From: JACPSX01 sp035288405 [NCBI: bacterium]
GTDB taxonomy: Bacteria; JACPSX01
Assembly: GCA_035288405.1 (NCBI GenBank)
Contig: DATEAK010000237.1
Location: 1 to 11,419, forward strand
Direction: 5' to 3'
DNA: 11,419 bases
Of the stretch, positions 1 through 6,574 are shown piece after piece. Made by a program: the position numbers and the translations under genes. Positions within the stretch are counted from its first letter, which is position 1, and each line of letters begins with the position of its first letter. The notes beneath the pieces are model-generated. The model saw nothing but the letters and a program-made list of their open reading frames with translations. It made no database searches and had not been told where the DNA came from.

Positions 1-568
1 CATTTTTCCCCATCATATAATAAGCTTTTCCAAGATTGTTATGAGCTTCGTAGAATTCCGTATCCAGGCGCAGAGCCAAGAGAAACCCTTCGACTGCTTT
101 ATCGTACTGCCCTTTCTCAAGATAGGCTAGCGACATGTTGTAATAGGCAAATTGAGAGGCAGAAAACCGAGGAGAATTGAGAGCTGCCTGAAACTCTTTG
201 ATGGCATCGTCCCAACGATGTTCCTCGATGTACAAGTTGCCTAGATAGAAGTGAGCCTCACCCATCTGAGGGTTCAGGGAGAGGGCCTTTTGGTACTCTT
301 GTAAAGCTAGAGGAAGACGGTGCTGCAGAGAATAGACGCGTCCGAGCCCGACGACAATCTCCGGATCGTTGGGAGTGAGGGCGGCTGCGTCAAGAAGTTC
401 TTTCTGCGCCTGCTCTACGGCTCGGGCTTCTAGGTAGACAATCCCCAAGTTGTACTTGGCTCGTGCCGTTTCCAAAGTCGATGGATCAACCGAAGCACAA
501 CTCTGGAGCAGCACCATCGCCAGGAAGCTTACCAGCAATGCTTTTGGGAAGAGGATACGACTCCTCAT
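1..568 (-). CDS. pilW: TPR lipoprotein, type IV pilus biogenesis/stability protein PilW/PilF/Tgl-like (C-terminus cut by window edge)
   Basis: Reading the minus strand from the ATG at 568 gives 189 codons with no stop, and the frame leaves the window. The N-terminus is a lipoprotein signal: basic MRSR, a hydrophobic stretch (residues 5-21), then lipobox LQSC with Cys24 as the predicted lipidated residue. From about residue 34 the protein is built of TPR units, with repeated patterns such as A.YNLG.VYLEA, LGNLYIEEHRWDDAIKEF and AHNNLGKAYYMMG, roughly one per 34 residues. This architecture matches the family of PilF (Pseudomonas), PilW (Neisseria) and Tgl (Myxococcus), outer-membrane lipoproteins that help the PilQ secretin assemble. 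A purine-rich GGAAGGGATGGGCGG stretch precedes the ATG; the other nearby ATG (574) stops at once. It is divergent from the M50 gene. The assignment to PilW rather than another TPR lipoprotein rests on the nearby pilMNOQ operon. Confidence 0.8.
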   Translation of the reverse strand, partial: MRSRILFPKALLVSFLAMVLLQSCASVDPSTLETARAKYNLGIVYLEARAVEQAQKELLDAAALTPNDPEIVVGLGRVYSLQHRLPLALQEYQKALSLNPQMGEAHFYLGNLYIEEHRWDDAIKEFQAALNSPRFSASQFAYYNMSLAYLEKGQYDKAVEGFLLALRLDTEFYEAHNNLGKAYYMMGKN

Positions 569-628
569 CCGCCCATCCCTTCCTGCGATTCCCCTCGTTA
601 AGTTCTCCCGCATTTCTATCGAACTTCT

Positions 629-657
629 TGTATAACAAAAACTTGTCTACCTGTCAC
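629..657 (-). promoter_or_regulatory. Predicted sigma-70 promoter for the pilW-like gene
   Basis: On the minus strand, GTGACA (657-652) is followed after exactly 17 bp by TATACA (634-629). Each hexamer differs from consensus at one position. Transcription would start near 622, giving a leader of about 54 nt before the ATG at 568. This is from sequence matching only. Confidence 0.5.
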
Positions 658-688
658 TGAAAAACGGCGGGGAGACCTGCAGACGTAT

Positions 689-696
689 AGGTACCT
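689..696. other. 8-bp palindrome between the divergent promoters
   Basis: AGGTACCT is a perfect palindrome lying near the middle of the divergent region, between the two -35 elements (652-657 and 715-720). It could be a regulator half-site or a chance match. Nothing else identifies a binding protein. Confidence 0.15.
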
Positions 697-714
697 TCGA
701 CGGTTGGATGATAT

Positions 715-743
715 TTGCTTCCCCGGAATCGGTTTCCTATACT
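715..743 (+). promoter_or_regulatory. Predicted sigma-70 promoter for the M50 protease gene
   Basis: TTGCTT (715-720) and TATACT (738-743) are separated by 17 bp. The -10 matches consensus at five of six positions; the -35 only in its TTG. The predicted start near 750 would leave a leader of only about 13 nt that begins at the GGAGGT ribosome binding site, so translation from GTG 763 remains possible. A longer reading frame starting at TTG 715 would place its start codon inside this -35 element, which argues against it. Confidence 0.45.
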
Positions 744-762
744 GGTGACAGGAGGTACACAG

Positions 763-1692
763 GTGACGCTAGAAGATACGGGAGAGACTCAAGGCGGCGA
801 TTGGCCATCAAGTGTAGCTTTGTCAGCTGGAATTCCGGCCCGGGACCCGTTTCCGATACTCAACCTCATCTTGTTTCTTGCAACGGTGGTGACCACGCTT
901 GCAGCGGGGGCTACGGTTTCTTGGAACGGCAATCCTCTGGCCGGTATCGAGAGGCTTTACCGAGAGCCGGGGGCTGCCATCGAAGGGGTTCCTTATGCAG
1001 CGGCTCTTCTGGCTATTTTGGGGGCTCATGAGATGGGGCACTATTTGGCCTCCCGCTGGCACGGGGTTCGCGTCACACTTCCTTACTTTCTCCCGGCTCC
1101 CCACTATTTTGGCACCTTTGGGGCTTTCATTCGGATGAAATCCCCTCTTCCGGATCGCAAGACTCTGTTCGATATTGCGGTAGCGGGTCCCTTGGCGGGA
1201 TTTGCCGTGGCAGTTCCAGTCACACTGTGGGGTTTAAGTCTATCCAAGTTCCTTTCCTCATCTACAGAAGCCGAACTGGGGTTGGGACCGTCCCTTCTCT
1301 TCATAGGACTCGCAAAGTTAACTCTGGGGTTTTTCCCGAGCAATGCCGGAATTGAGCTTCACCCATTGGCGACTGCCGGTTGGCTCGGGTTTTTCGTCAC
1401 TGCCTTGAATCTCCTGCCAATTGGCCAACTCGATGGGGGGCATCTAGTTTATTCCTTCTTTCAGCGACGCTACCGGGTTGTGAGCTGGCTCACTCTTTGT
1501 GCTCTGATTCCCATGGGATTTTTTTTCTGGCCTGGATGGTTTTTCTGGGTAATCCTGGTGGCTCTCGTAGGACTGCGTCACCCCACGCCGCTGGATTCTT
1601 GGACTCCCCTGGGCAATGGCCGTAAACTATTGGGTGGATTCACGTTTCTCATTCTTATTTTGACCTTTACACCGGTCCCCTTCCTGTTCTAG
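763..1692 (+). CDS. Site-2 protease family (peptidase M50) intramembrane zinc metalloprotease
   Basis: This 309-residue polytopic membrane protein carries both hallmarks of the M50/S2P family. The zinc-binding HEMGH lies at residues 89-93 in the helix AILGAHEMGHYLA, and the second motif NLLPIGQLDGGH lies at residues 216-227, where Asp224 should be the third zinc ligand. Hydrophobic segments fall near 31-52, 77-97, 136-160, 177-192, 204-220, 240-270 and 288-306. The FGTFGAFIRMKSPLPDR stretch (116-132) resembles the EGY-like/cyanobacterial S2P group. There is no PDZ domain, unlike RseP. Such enzymes cut transmembrane segments of regulators or leftover signal peptides; the substrate here is unknown. 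GTG 763 is chosen because AGGAGGT (750-756) sits 6 nt upstream; the frame is open back to TTG 715 but without a comparable site. It stands alone, divergent from pilW. Confidence 0.9.
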   Translation: MTLEDTGETQGGDWPSSVALSAGIPARDPFPILNLILFLATVVTTLAAGATVSWNGNPLAGIERLYREPGAAIEGVPYAAALLAILGAHEMGHYLASRWHGVRVTLPYFLPAPHYFGTFGAFIRMKSPLPDRKTLFDIAVAGPLAGFAVAVPVTLWGLSLSKFLSSSTEAELGLGPSLLFIGLAKLTLGFFPSNAGIELHPLATAGWLGFFVTALNLLPIGQLDGGHLVYSFFQRRYRVVSWLTLCALIPMGFFFWPGWFFWVILVALVGLRHPTPLDSWTPLGNGRKLLGGFTFLILILTFTPVPFLF

Positions 1693-1723
1693 GTTTGTTC
1701 CCATTCTGAGAAGGGACCAAACC
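1692..1723 (+). terminator. Hairpin just after the M50 stop, possible 3' end structure
   Basis: GGTTTG.TCCC (1692-1702) can pair with GGGA.CAAACC (1713-1723), giving a 6-bp and a 4-bp helix broken by one mismatch, with a 10-nt loop. It begins at the last base of the stop codon. No U-run follows, so it is not a classical intrinsic terminator. It could protect a 3' end or act with Rho. Confidence 0.3.
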
Positions 1724-1744
1724 CGGCAAGGCCCCGAAAAATAA

Positions 1745-1784
1745 CGGAAATAAAACCGGTTCCGGGAAAAGACTTAGGAACCGG
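1745..1784 (-). terminator. Leftward-facing intrinsic terminator-like hairpin
   Basis: CCGGTTCC (1756-1763) and GGAACCGG (1777-1784) are perfectly complementary (8 bp, 13-nt loop). Read leftward, the stem is followed by TTTTATTT (1755-1748), the pattern of an intrinsic terminator. Read rightward, it is followed by AGGGAGTC, which has no U-run. No leftward gene lies to its right, so the transcript it would stop is unknown. Confidence 0.4.
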
Positions 1785-1839
1785 AGGGAGTCGCTTAAGT
1801 CCGGCTTCTGGGTGAGATTTCCTCTTCAGGTTCAAAGGG

Positions 1840-1861
1840 TTCCTGCCGATATCTGCAGGAA
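1840..1861. repeat. Perfect 7-bp inverted repeat
   Basis: TTCCTGC (1840-1846) and GCAGGAA (1855-1861) form a 7-bp stem with an 8-nt loop. No U-run follows in either direction. It may be part of a larger RNA structure or an operator. Confidence 0.35.
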
Positions 1862-1937
1862 GGGACGGACAATGATGGAATGCAGATAGTTAACATATAA
1901 TTAGGTGATATTTGTACGTTCTTGTTAATGAAATAGG

Positions 1938-1966
1938 TTGACAAACAAGGGGATTCGGACTAGAAG
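1938..1966 (+). promoter_or_regulatory. Predicted sigma-70 promoter of the XRE-pilMNOQ operon
   Basis: A consensus TTGACA (1938-1943) is followed after 17 bp by TAGAAG (1961-1966, four of six positions match). The start would be near 1973, about 18 nt before the ATG at 1991, with AAGGAGA in between. The AT-rich DNA just upstream (1885-1935) could act as an UP element or operator. This is the best promoter match I saw in the window. Confidence 0.6.
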
Positions 1967-1990
1967 TGAGGCTCTCGAAGGAGAGATCCC

Positions 1991-2224
1991 ATGGCCAAGC
2001 GGATCGTTCCCACGACACTCTCATCTTTCAATAACAACAATGTACGTAAGCTCAGAGAAGAACGGCTGATCAGTAAGGCCGAGCTTGCCCGCACGGCGGG
2101 CCTCTCCGTCCAGACGATTAATCGGCTGGAAAAGGGAATGGATTGCCGGCTCGATACGAAACGCAAGATAATCACGGCGCTGGGCTTGACCCTGAAAGAG
2201 CGCAGAAGGGTTTTTAAAACCTGA
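1991..2224 (+). CDS. Small XRE-family helix-turn-helix DNA-binding protein
   Basis: This 77-residue protein is essentially one Cro/C1-type helix-turn-helix domain. Residues 17-72 follow the XRE pattern: VRKLREERLISKAELA, then AGLSVQTINRLEKG (about 36-49, the recognition-helix region), then a KRKIITALGLTLKE helix. There is no extra domain for oligomerisation or ligand binding, and a basic tail (RRRVFK) ends it. AAGGAGA at 1978-1984 lies 6 nt before the ATG. It is the first gene behind the operon promoter and its stop is 12 nt before pilM, so it is almost certainly co-transcribed with the pilus genes. It probably binds the nearby intergenic repeats and controls its own operon, but no operator can be proven from sequence. 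Confidence 0.85.
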   Translation: MAKRIVPTTLSSFNNNNVRKLREERLISKAELARTAGLSVQTINRLEKGMDCRLDTKRKIITALGLTLKERRRVFKT

Positions 2225-2236
2225 GGGGCCACGCGT

Positions 2237-3307
2237 ATGTTGTTTTCCAAGAAACCCGAGGCTGTTGCCGTCGATATCGGTTCCCACTCGATCAAACTCG
2301 TGCAACTCAAAAGATCGGCCAAAGGGTATCAGCTCAAGCACTTTGGCATAATTCCCTTGCCTCCCGACGTATTTTCCGAAGGGGAAGTGGCTGATTCGGA
2401 GGCTATTGTAAGTGCTTTGAAGAATCTGCTTGAGAACGAAAAGCTCAAGACGAAGAATGCAGTGACTGCTATCTCTGGGCATTCGGTCATTGTGAAAAAG
2501 ATCAGTGTTCCCGCCATGGGGGAGGATGAACTGGCCGAATCGATCCGCTTTGAAGCGGAGCAGTATATCCCCTTTGATATCGCGGACGTAAACATCGACT
2601 TTCAGCTTTTGAGTTCTCCGGATGAGACGGAAGAGGCGGCTGCGCAACAGATGGAGATCTTGCTGGTGGCCGCCCGCAGGGAGAAAATCCAGACTTTCAC
2701 GGAAATAATCGCCCAGGCTGGACTCAAAGCAATTACTGTGGATGTGGATGCCTTTGCCGTGGAGAACCAGTACGAGCTCAACTACAGTACTCCGCCCGAT
2801 GAAACAGTAGCCCTCGTAAATATTGGCGCTGGGATGATGAATATCAACGTTGTGAAAAACCAGATGACTGCCTTTACCCGCGACGTCTCCATCGGAGGAA
2901 GACAAGTGACGGAGACCATTGCCCGTGGGCTGCAGGTGGATCTCCAGACGGCTGAGGCACTCAAGCTGGGCCATGAGGTCGAGGAGCATGGCGCCGCAGA
3001 GGTCACCCCGCTCATTCACGGTGTCGTCGACAAGCTGTGCATGGAAATCCAGCGTTCCTTTGATTTTTTCCGCTCCACGGCTTCCGGGGAAAAGATCAGC
3101 CGAATTTTCCTTAGCGGGGGCTGTGCCTGCATTCAAGGCATCGACCGGTACATGAGTGATACGTTCGGTATCCCTGTGGAGATTGCGGATCCCTTCCGCC
3201 AGATTCAAGTCAGTGACAGTGATTTCGACCCGGAATACATACGCCAGATGGCTCCTGTGGCAGCCATCGCGGTAGGTCTCGCTTTGAGGGGAGTAGGGGA
3301 AGGATGA
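2237..3307 (+). CDS. pilM: Type IV pilus inner-membrane platform protein PilM (actin-like ATPase)
   Basis: This 356-residue cytoplasmic protein has the FtsA/actin-like fold of PilM. The first phosphate-binding loop is VDIGSHSIKLVQL (residues 12-24), the second is LVNIGAGMMNINVV (193-206), and the adenosine loop is FLSGGCACIQGID (291-303). The PilM signature EAEQYIPFD is at 106-114. PilM binds nucleotide and the short cytoplasmic N-terminus of PilN, linking the membrane platform to the motor ATPases. The length is typical of the family. GAGGGG at 2223-2228, overlapping the stop of the HTH gene, serves as ribosome binding site. Its last codons overlap the pilN start by 4 nt (ATGA), a sign of translational coupling. 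Confidence 0.96.
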   Translation: MLFSKKPEAVAVDIGSHSIKLVQLKRSAKGYQLKHFGIIPLPPDVFSEGEVADSEAIVSALKNLLENEKLKTKNAVTAISGHSVIVKKISVPAMGEDELAESIRFEAEQYIPFDIADVNIDFQLLSSPDETEEAAAQQMEILLVAARREKIQTFTEIIAQAGLKAITVDVDAFAVENQYELNYSTPPDETVALVNIGAGMMNINVVKNQMTAFTRDVSIGGRQVTETIARGLQVDLQTAEALKLGHEVEEHGAAEVTPLIHGVVDKLCMEIQRSFDFFRSTASGEKISRIFLSGGCACIQGIDRYMSDTFGIPVEIADPFRQIQVSDSDFDPEYIRQMAPVAAIAVGLALRGVGEG

Positions 3308-3921
3308 TCCGGATCAACCTGGCGACGCCCAGAAAATCCCATAAGCGTCTGGCGGTGATTCAGCAGCTCGTTGTTGCTGCCGTCTTGGTGCTTGTGGAGA
3401 TTGTGTTGATGGGCTCAATGTGGCTGGGCCAGGGGCGGGAAATCAGTCGGCTGCAGGGAGAGATCCATCGAGCCAACCAGGAATTGGAGAACCTGAAGAA
3501 GGTGGTGACCAGGGTGGATGAGATGGAAAAGATAGGGGCCAATCTGAAAGAGCGGCTCCAGGTCATCACAGGGCTGCGCGAAAACCAACAGGGCCCCATC
3601 AACCTCATGGATCTGTTGAGTCGGAGTCTCCCTGAAACGCTTTGGCTCACCAGCCTGGGCGAAAAAGATTCCAAGATTCAGCTCGAGGGTTATTCACTGG
3701 ACAATATCGGCGTTGCCAAATTTATGAAAAATCTCCAGTCCTCTCCGAACTTGTCTGCTGTGGAGCTTGTCAGCTCCCAGCAGGAGGTTATCGAAAGCCG
3801 AAAGGTGCAGAAATTTAGGATCGAGGCAACCCAGAATCGGAAATCGTCCTCGCCGGCCGTGGCCGGAGGCGCTCCGGACAAAAGTCCGGCCCTGGGTTCC
3901 CAGAAGTCCACGAAATCGTAG
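3304..3921 (+). CDS. pilN: Type IV pilus inner-membrane platform protein PilN
   Basis: The 205-residue protein has the PilN layout: a short cytoplasmic N-terminus with the PilM-binding motif, one transmembrane helix (about 16-41), a periplasmic coiled coil (about 45-90), and a ferredoxin-like domain (about 95-175, PINLMDLLSRSLPETLWLTSL onward). The usual INLLP motif is changed here to INLATP at residues 4-9. The last 28 residues (178-205) form a Ser/Pro/Gly/Lys-rich, probably disordered tail. PilN pairs with PilO in the periplasm and with PilM in the cytoplasm. The ATG overlaps the pilM stop and is preceded by AGGGGAAGG. Confidence 0.94.
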   Translation: MIRINLATPRKSHKRLAVIQQLVVAAVLVLVEIVLMGSMWLGQGREISRLQGEIHRANQELENLKKVVTRVDEMEKIGANLKERLQVITGLRENQQGPINLMDLLSRSLPETLWLTSLGEKDSKIQLEGYSLDNIGVAKFMKNLQSSPNLSAVELVSSQQEVIESRKVQKFRIEATQNRKSSSPAVAGGAPDKSPALGSQKSTKS

Positions 3922-3929
3922 GGGATGTC

Positions 3930-4583
3930 ATGGAAGGCTTGATCACGAAGCTCCTGCAAATGCGGCTGGCGCAGCGCTGGTTAGCTCTAGGGGGACTTCT
4001 GGTCGTTTTGGGAGTGCTCTACTATTTTCTCTCTTATTCGGGTAAAGCAGATGACATCGACCTATTAAACAAAAACCTCACACAAATCCAGGGGCAGGTG
4101 AGCAAGACCAGGACCGCAGCCCGCCGACTTGCAGCCTTGGAACGGCAGTTGGCGGCATATAACCAGGAACTGCAAGTGGCAACCCGCTCTCTTCCGGACA
4201 GTAAAGAGATTCCCGAGTTGTTGACCCAAGTATCCAACATCGGGAAACAGGCGGGACTGGAATTCTTACTGTTTCAGCCTCAGGGAGAGACTGCCCAATC
4301 GTTTTATGCTGCTGTTCCCGTCAAATTACAAATTGCCGGCTCTTTTTCTCAAATCATGACTTTCTTCCGTGGACTCAGCCAGCTCCCTCGCATTGTGAAC
4401 GTGACGGATCTGAAAATCGGCGAGGCCGATGTGCAGCCGGGCCGGGTCACCCTGAAGATCGAATGTCTGGCAACGACCTTCCGCTTTCTGAGAGAACAGG
4501 AGGTTCGGGAAGCCGCCCAGAAATCCGCCAAGGGTGCTGCTCGAAAAGCCCCACCCGGCGGAGGTGCTCAGACGCCCGACTAA
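3930..4583 (+). CDS. pilO: Type IV pilus inner-membrane platform protein PilO
   Basis: This 217-residue protein has the PilO layout: a short cytoplasmic segment, a transmembrane helix (about 18-34, LALGGLLVVLGVLYYFL), a periplasmic coiled coil (about 42-85), then a ferredoxin-like domain (about 93-187). KEIPELLTQVSNIGKQAGLE and VKLQIAGSFSQIMTFFRGLSQLPRIVNV are typical PilO stretches. PilO heterodimerises with PilN to align the pilus machine. The C-terminus (191-217) is a low-complexity tail rich in Ala, Lys, Gly and Pro. AGGGGAT (3920-3926) precedes the ATG, 8 nt after the pilN stop. The next gene is pilQ; no pilP lies between them. Confidence 0.94.
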   Translation: MEGLITKLLQMRLAQRWLALGGLLVVLGVLYYFLSYSGKADDIDLLNKNLTQIQGQVSKTRTAARRLAALERQLAAYNQELQVATRSLPDSKEIPELLTQVSNIGKQAGLEFLLFQPQGETAQSFYAAVPVKLQIAGSFSQIMTFFRGLSQLPRIVNVTDLKIGEADVQPGRVTLKIECLATTFRFLREQEVREAAQKSAKGAARKAPPGGGAQTPD

Positions 4584-4606
4584 GACGACGCTGGAGGGTA
4601 GTTTCC

Positions 4607-6574
4607 ATGGTCAAGACGAGAAATAAAACCTTGCAATTCTCTTGGCTTTTCTTGCTGGCTTTGATGTTTTCCGGCGGTTGTGCCACTACAACACCGGGTT
4701 CCGGCAAGTTCCAAGCGGACGCTTTCTCTGAGTCTCTTGCTGAGGCGCGGCTCATCCGGATCGATGTTGAAAAAAGTACCGGCGGCGCAGAGCGTCTCAC
4801 CGTGGAGACTACGGTGCCGGTGAATTCCACAGCTTTTTTAGCCTCCAACCCACTGCGCTTGGATCTTGATCTTTCCGGGATCGATGGGGGAGTCCTTCCC
4901 CCTCAGCCGACGGTAAGAAGCGGCTTGATTAAAAAGGTTTCTGCCACGCGGCTTGCGGATAGCAAGATTCTGCGGATCGAGGCTGAGTTGCTGCGGCCTG
5001 TCTCCTTTGAAGTCACCCGCCAAGGAAAGCAAATCTTGGTTGAGCTGAAGGAAACGGGAGCCGGTTTCGCCGATGGGTCTGTTGGAAACGGAGGAAGTCC
5101 GGGACGAAGCAAGGCAAAACTAGTTTCCGATGGAGAGGAGCAGCCTAGAATCCAAACTGCTCAGGGAAAGACACCGCAAGCTCCGGCCTCAACGCAGGAA
5201 AAGACAGAACCGAAGAAGGAGCCGTCCACGGAAGAGGCAGCCACTGACAAGCAGTATACGGGTGCTCGCATCTCCCTCGATTTCCAGGATGCGGATCTTA
5301 TCGGGGTGTTACGGCTCATTGCGGAAGTGAGCGGTCTGAATGTCATTACTACTCCGGAGGTTTCCGGAAAGCTCTCGTTGCGTCTGATCAATGTTCCCTG
5401 GGATCAGGCCCTGGATATTATCCTAAAGAACGCAAGCCTCAGCATGGTCCGCGAGGGCAACGTCGTCCGGATCGCACCGAAGACCCGACTGGCCCAGGAG
5501 CGGGAAGAGACCCTGCGGGCTCAAAAGTCGGAACAACAGGCAGAAGAACTGGTAACCCGGATTGTGCCTGTGAGCTATGCGGACACGAAGGAGTTGGTTT
5601 CAAACGTCAAGCCGCTGCTTACGGACCGGGGCACGGTTCAGGTAGACAGCAGAACAAACACCCTGATCATCAAGGATGTGGAGCGGGTGTTGGGAGATGT
5701 CACCCATCTGATCAAGACTCTGGATCGCCAGACTCCGCAGGTCTCCATTGAGGCCAAGGTTGTCGAGGTGAACCGCGAGTTTAGCCGGGAATTGGGAATT
5801 CAGTGGGGGGGCACCTATGTGAATCGGTACTCGGCAAACAATACCCGATTTCCCCGATCCGCGGTGATTACGGGAGGAGCTGGTCCAGGAGGAGCTGGCG
5901 CGGCAAACGTCGGAGGAGTGTCCCCTGGAATCCAGGGAAGCGATGTTTCGGGCAGTCTGGGAGCCTCGCCGGTGGGGGGCAACTATGTGGTCAATTTGCC
6001 TGCCACTGTTGTGGGGCCGGGTGCTGGAGGGGCGTTGGGAATCGTCCTGGGCAGTCCGACCCTCGACCCAGTCGTTCTAGCCGCCCAACTCTCAGCGGCT
6101 GAGTCTACCGGTAAAGGCCGTATCCTCTCCAATCCCAAGATCACCACTCTGGACAATAAGGAGGCCAGCATCGAGCAAGGGAGCTCCATCCCATACCAGA
6201 CGACATCCGCTTCGGGAACCCAAACGCAATTTGTGGACGCTACCTTAAAGCTGACCGTGACCCCTCACATCACGGCGGAAAACACGGTCTCCATGAAGAT
6301 CAAAGTGACGAAGAATGCTCCGAACACCGCAATCTCGGTAGGTGGAGCACCGAGCATCGATAAAAAAGAAGCAACCACGGAGGTCTTGGTCCGGGATGGT
6401 GAAACGACCGTCATCGGGGGGATTTTTACCAATGATCAAAGTGAGGCGATCAACCAAGTGCCGGGGCTCGGTGATATTCCCATCCTCGGTTGGCTTTTCA
6501 AGAACCAAAAAAAACAGGACAACTCTACCGAGCTTCTGATCTTCATCACACCGCGGATCGCCCGGAGCCAATAG
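4607..6574 (+). CDS. pilQ: Type IV pilus outer-membrane secretin PilQ
   Basis: The 655-residue protein forms the multimeric outer-membrane channel for the pilus. Domains in order: signal sequence with a possible lipidation site (SGGC, Cys25); one AMIN peptidoglycan-binding domain (about 46-150); a K/E/P-rich linker (about 160-217); an STN/N0 domain (about 221-293, ISLDFQDADLIGVLRLIAEVSG); an N1 domain (about 316-375); and the secretin barrel (about 380-652) with a Gly-rich insert (422-480) and the signature VPGLGDIPILGWLF (618-631). The C-terminus LLIFITPRI is typical. It has one AMIN domain where many PilQ proteins have two. ATG 4607 has GGAGGG (4593-4598) 8 nt upstream and begins a proper signal sequence; the frame is open further up, but that part overlaps pilO and reads as out-of-frame arginine-rich sequence. 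Confidence 0.96.
   Translation: MVKTRNKTLQFSWLFLLALMFSGGCATTTPGSGKFQADAFSESLAEARLIRIDVEKSTGGAERLTVETTVPVNSTAFLASNPLRLDLDLSGIDGGVLPPQPTVRSGLIKKVSATRLADSKILRIEAELLRPVSFEVTRQGKQILVELKETGAGFADGSVGNGGSPGRSKAKLVSDGEEQPRIQTAQGKTPQAPASTQEKTEPKKEPSTEEAATDKQYTGARISLDFQDADLIGVLRLIAEVSGLNVITTPEVSGKLSLRLINVPWDQALDIILKNASLSMVREGNVVRIAPKTRLAQEREETLRAQKSEQQAEELVTRIVPVSYADTKELVSNVKPLLTDRGTVQVDSRTNTLIIKDVERVLGDVTHLIKTLDRQTPQVSIEAKVVEVNREFSRELGIQWGGTYVNRYSANNTRFPRSAVITGGAGPGGAGAANVGGVSPGIQGSDVSGSLGASPVGGNYVVNLPATVVGPGAGGALGIVLGSPTLDPVVLAAQLSAAESTGKGRILSNPKITTLDNKEASIEQGSSIPYQTTSASGTQTQFVDATLKLTVTPHITAENTVSMKIKVTKNAPNTAISVGGAPSIDKKEATTEVLVRDGETTVIGGIFTNDQSEAINQVPGLGDIPILGWLFKNQKKQDNSTELLIFITPRIARSQ

Larger units (their letters stand above)
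1693..1990. other. Gene-free intergenic region rich in inverted repeats
   Basis: I find no credible coding frame in these 298 bases. The left half is GC-rich and contains three hairpins (1692-1723, 1756-1784, 1840-1861) and a potential pseudoknot. The stretch 1885-1935 is AT-rich and carries TTAACA (1890-1895) and its inverted copy TGTTAA (1923-1928), plus a perfect but isolated TATAAT at 1896-1901. The pil operon promoter follows at 1938-1966. No riboswitch class was recognised. Confidence 0.6.

Noticed and set aside
450-660. Short plus-strand open frames at the left end
   Set aside because: They lie opposite the clear TPR lipoprotein and its promoter and resemble no protein.
1692-1870. A c-di-GMP or cGAMP (GEMM) riboswitch ahead of the pil operon
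   Set aside because: Such switches occur in front of pilus genes in relatives, but I could not find their conserved core here, and this region lies upstream of the predicted promoter.
2021-3208. A 395-codon open frame on the minus strand opposite pilM
   Set aside because: It lies antisense to pilM, whose protein is unmistakable. Its translation has no recognisable domain or ribosome binding site and its length is explained by the codon bias of pilM.
4463-4606. A 48-codon upstream extension of pilQ
   Set aside because: It overlaps the end of pilO, is Arg-rich out-of-frame sequence, and the ATG at 4607 has a good ribosome binding site and starts a signal sequence.
4607-5060. PilP fused to the N-terminus of PilQ
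   Set aside because: The region after the signal sequence fits an AMIN domain well and shows no PilP features, so a fusion does not explain the missing pilP.
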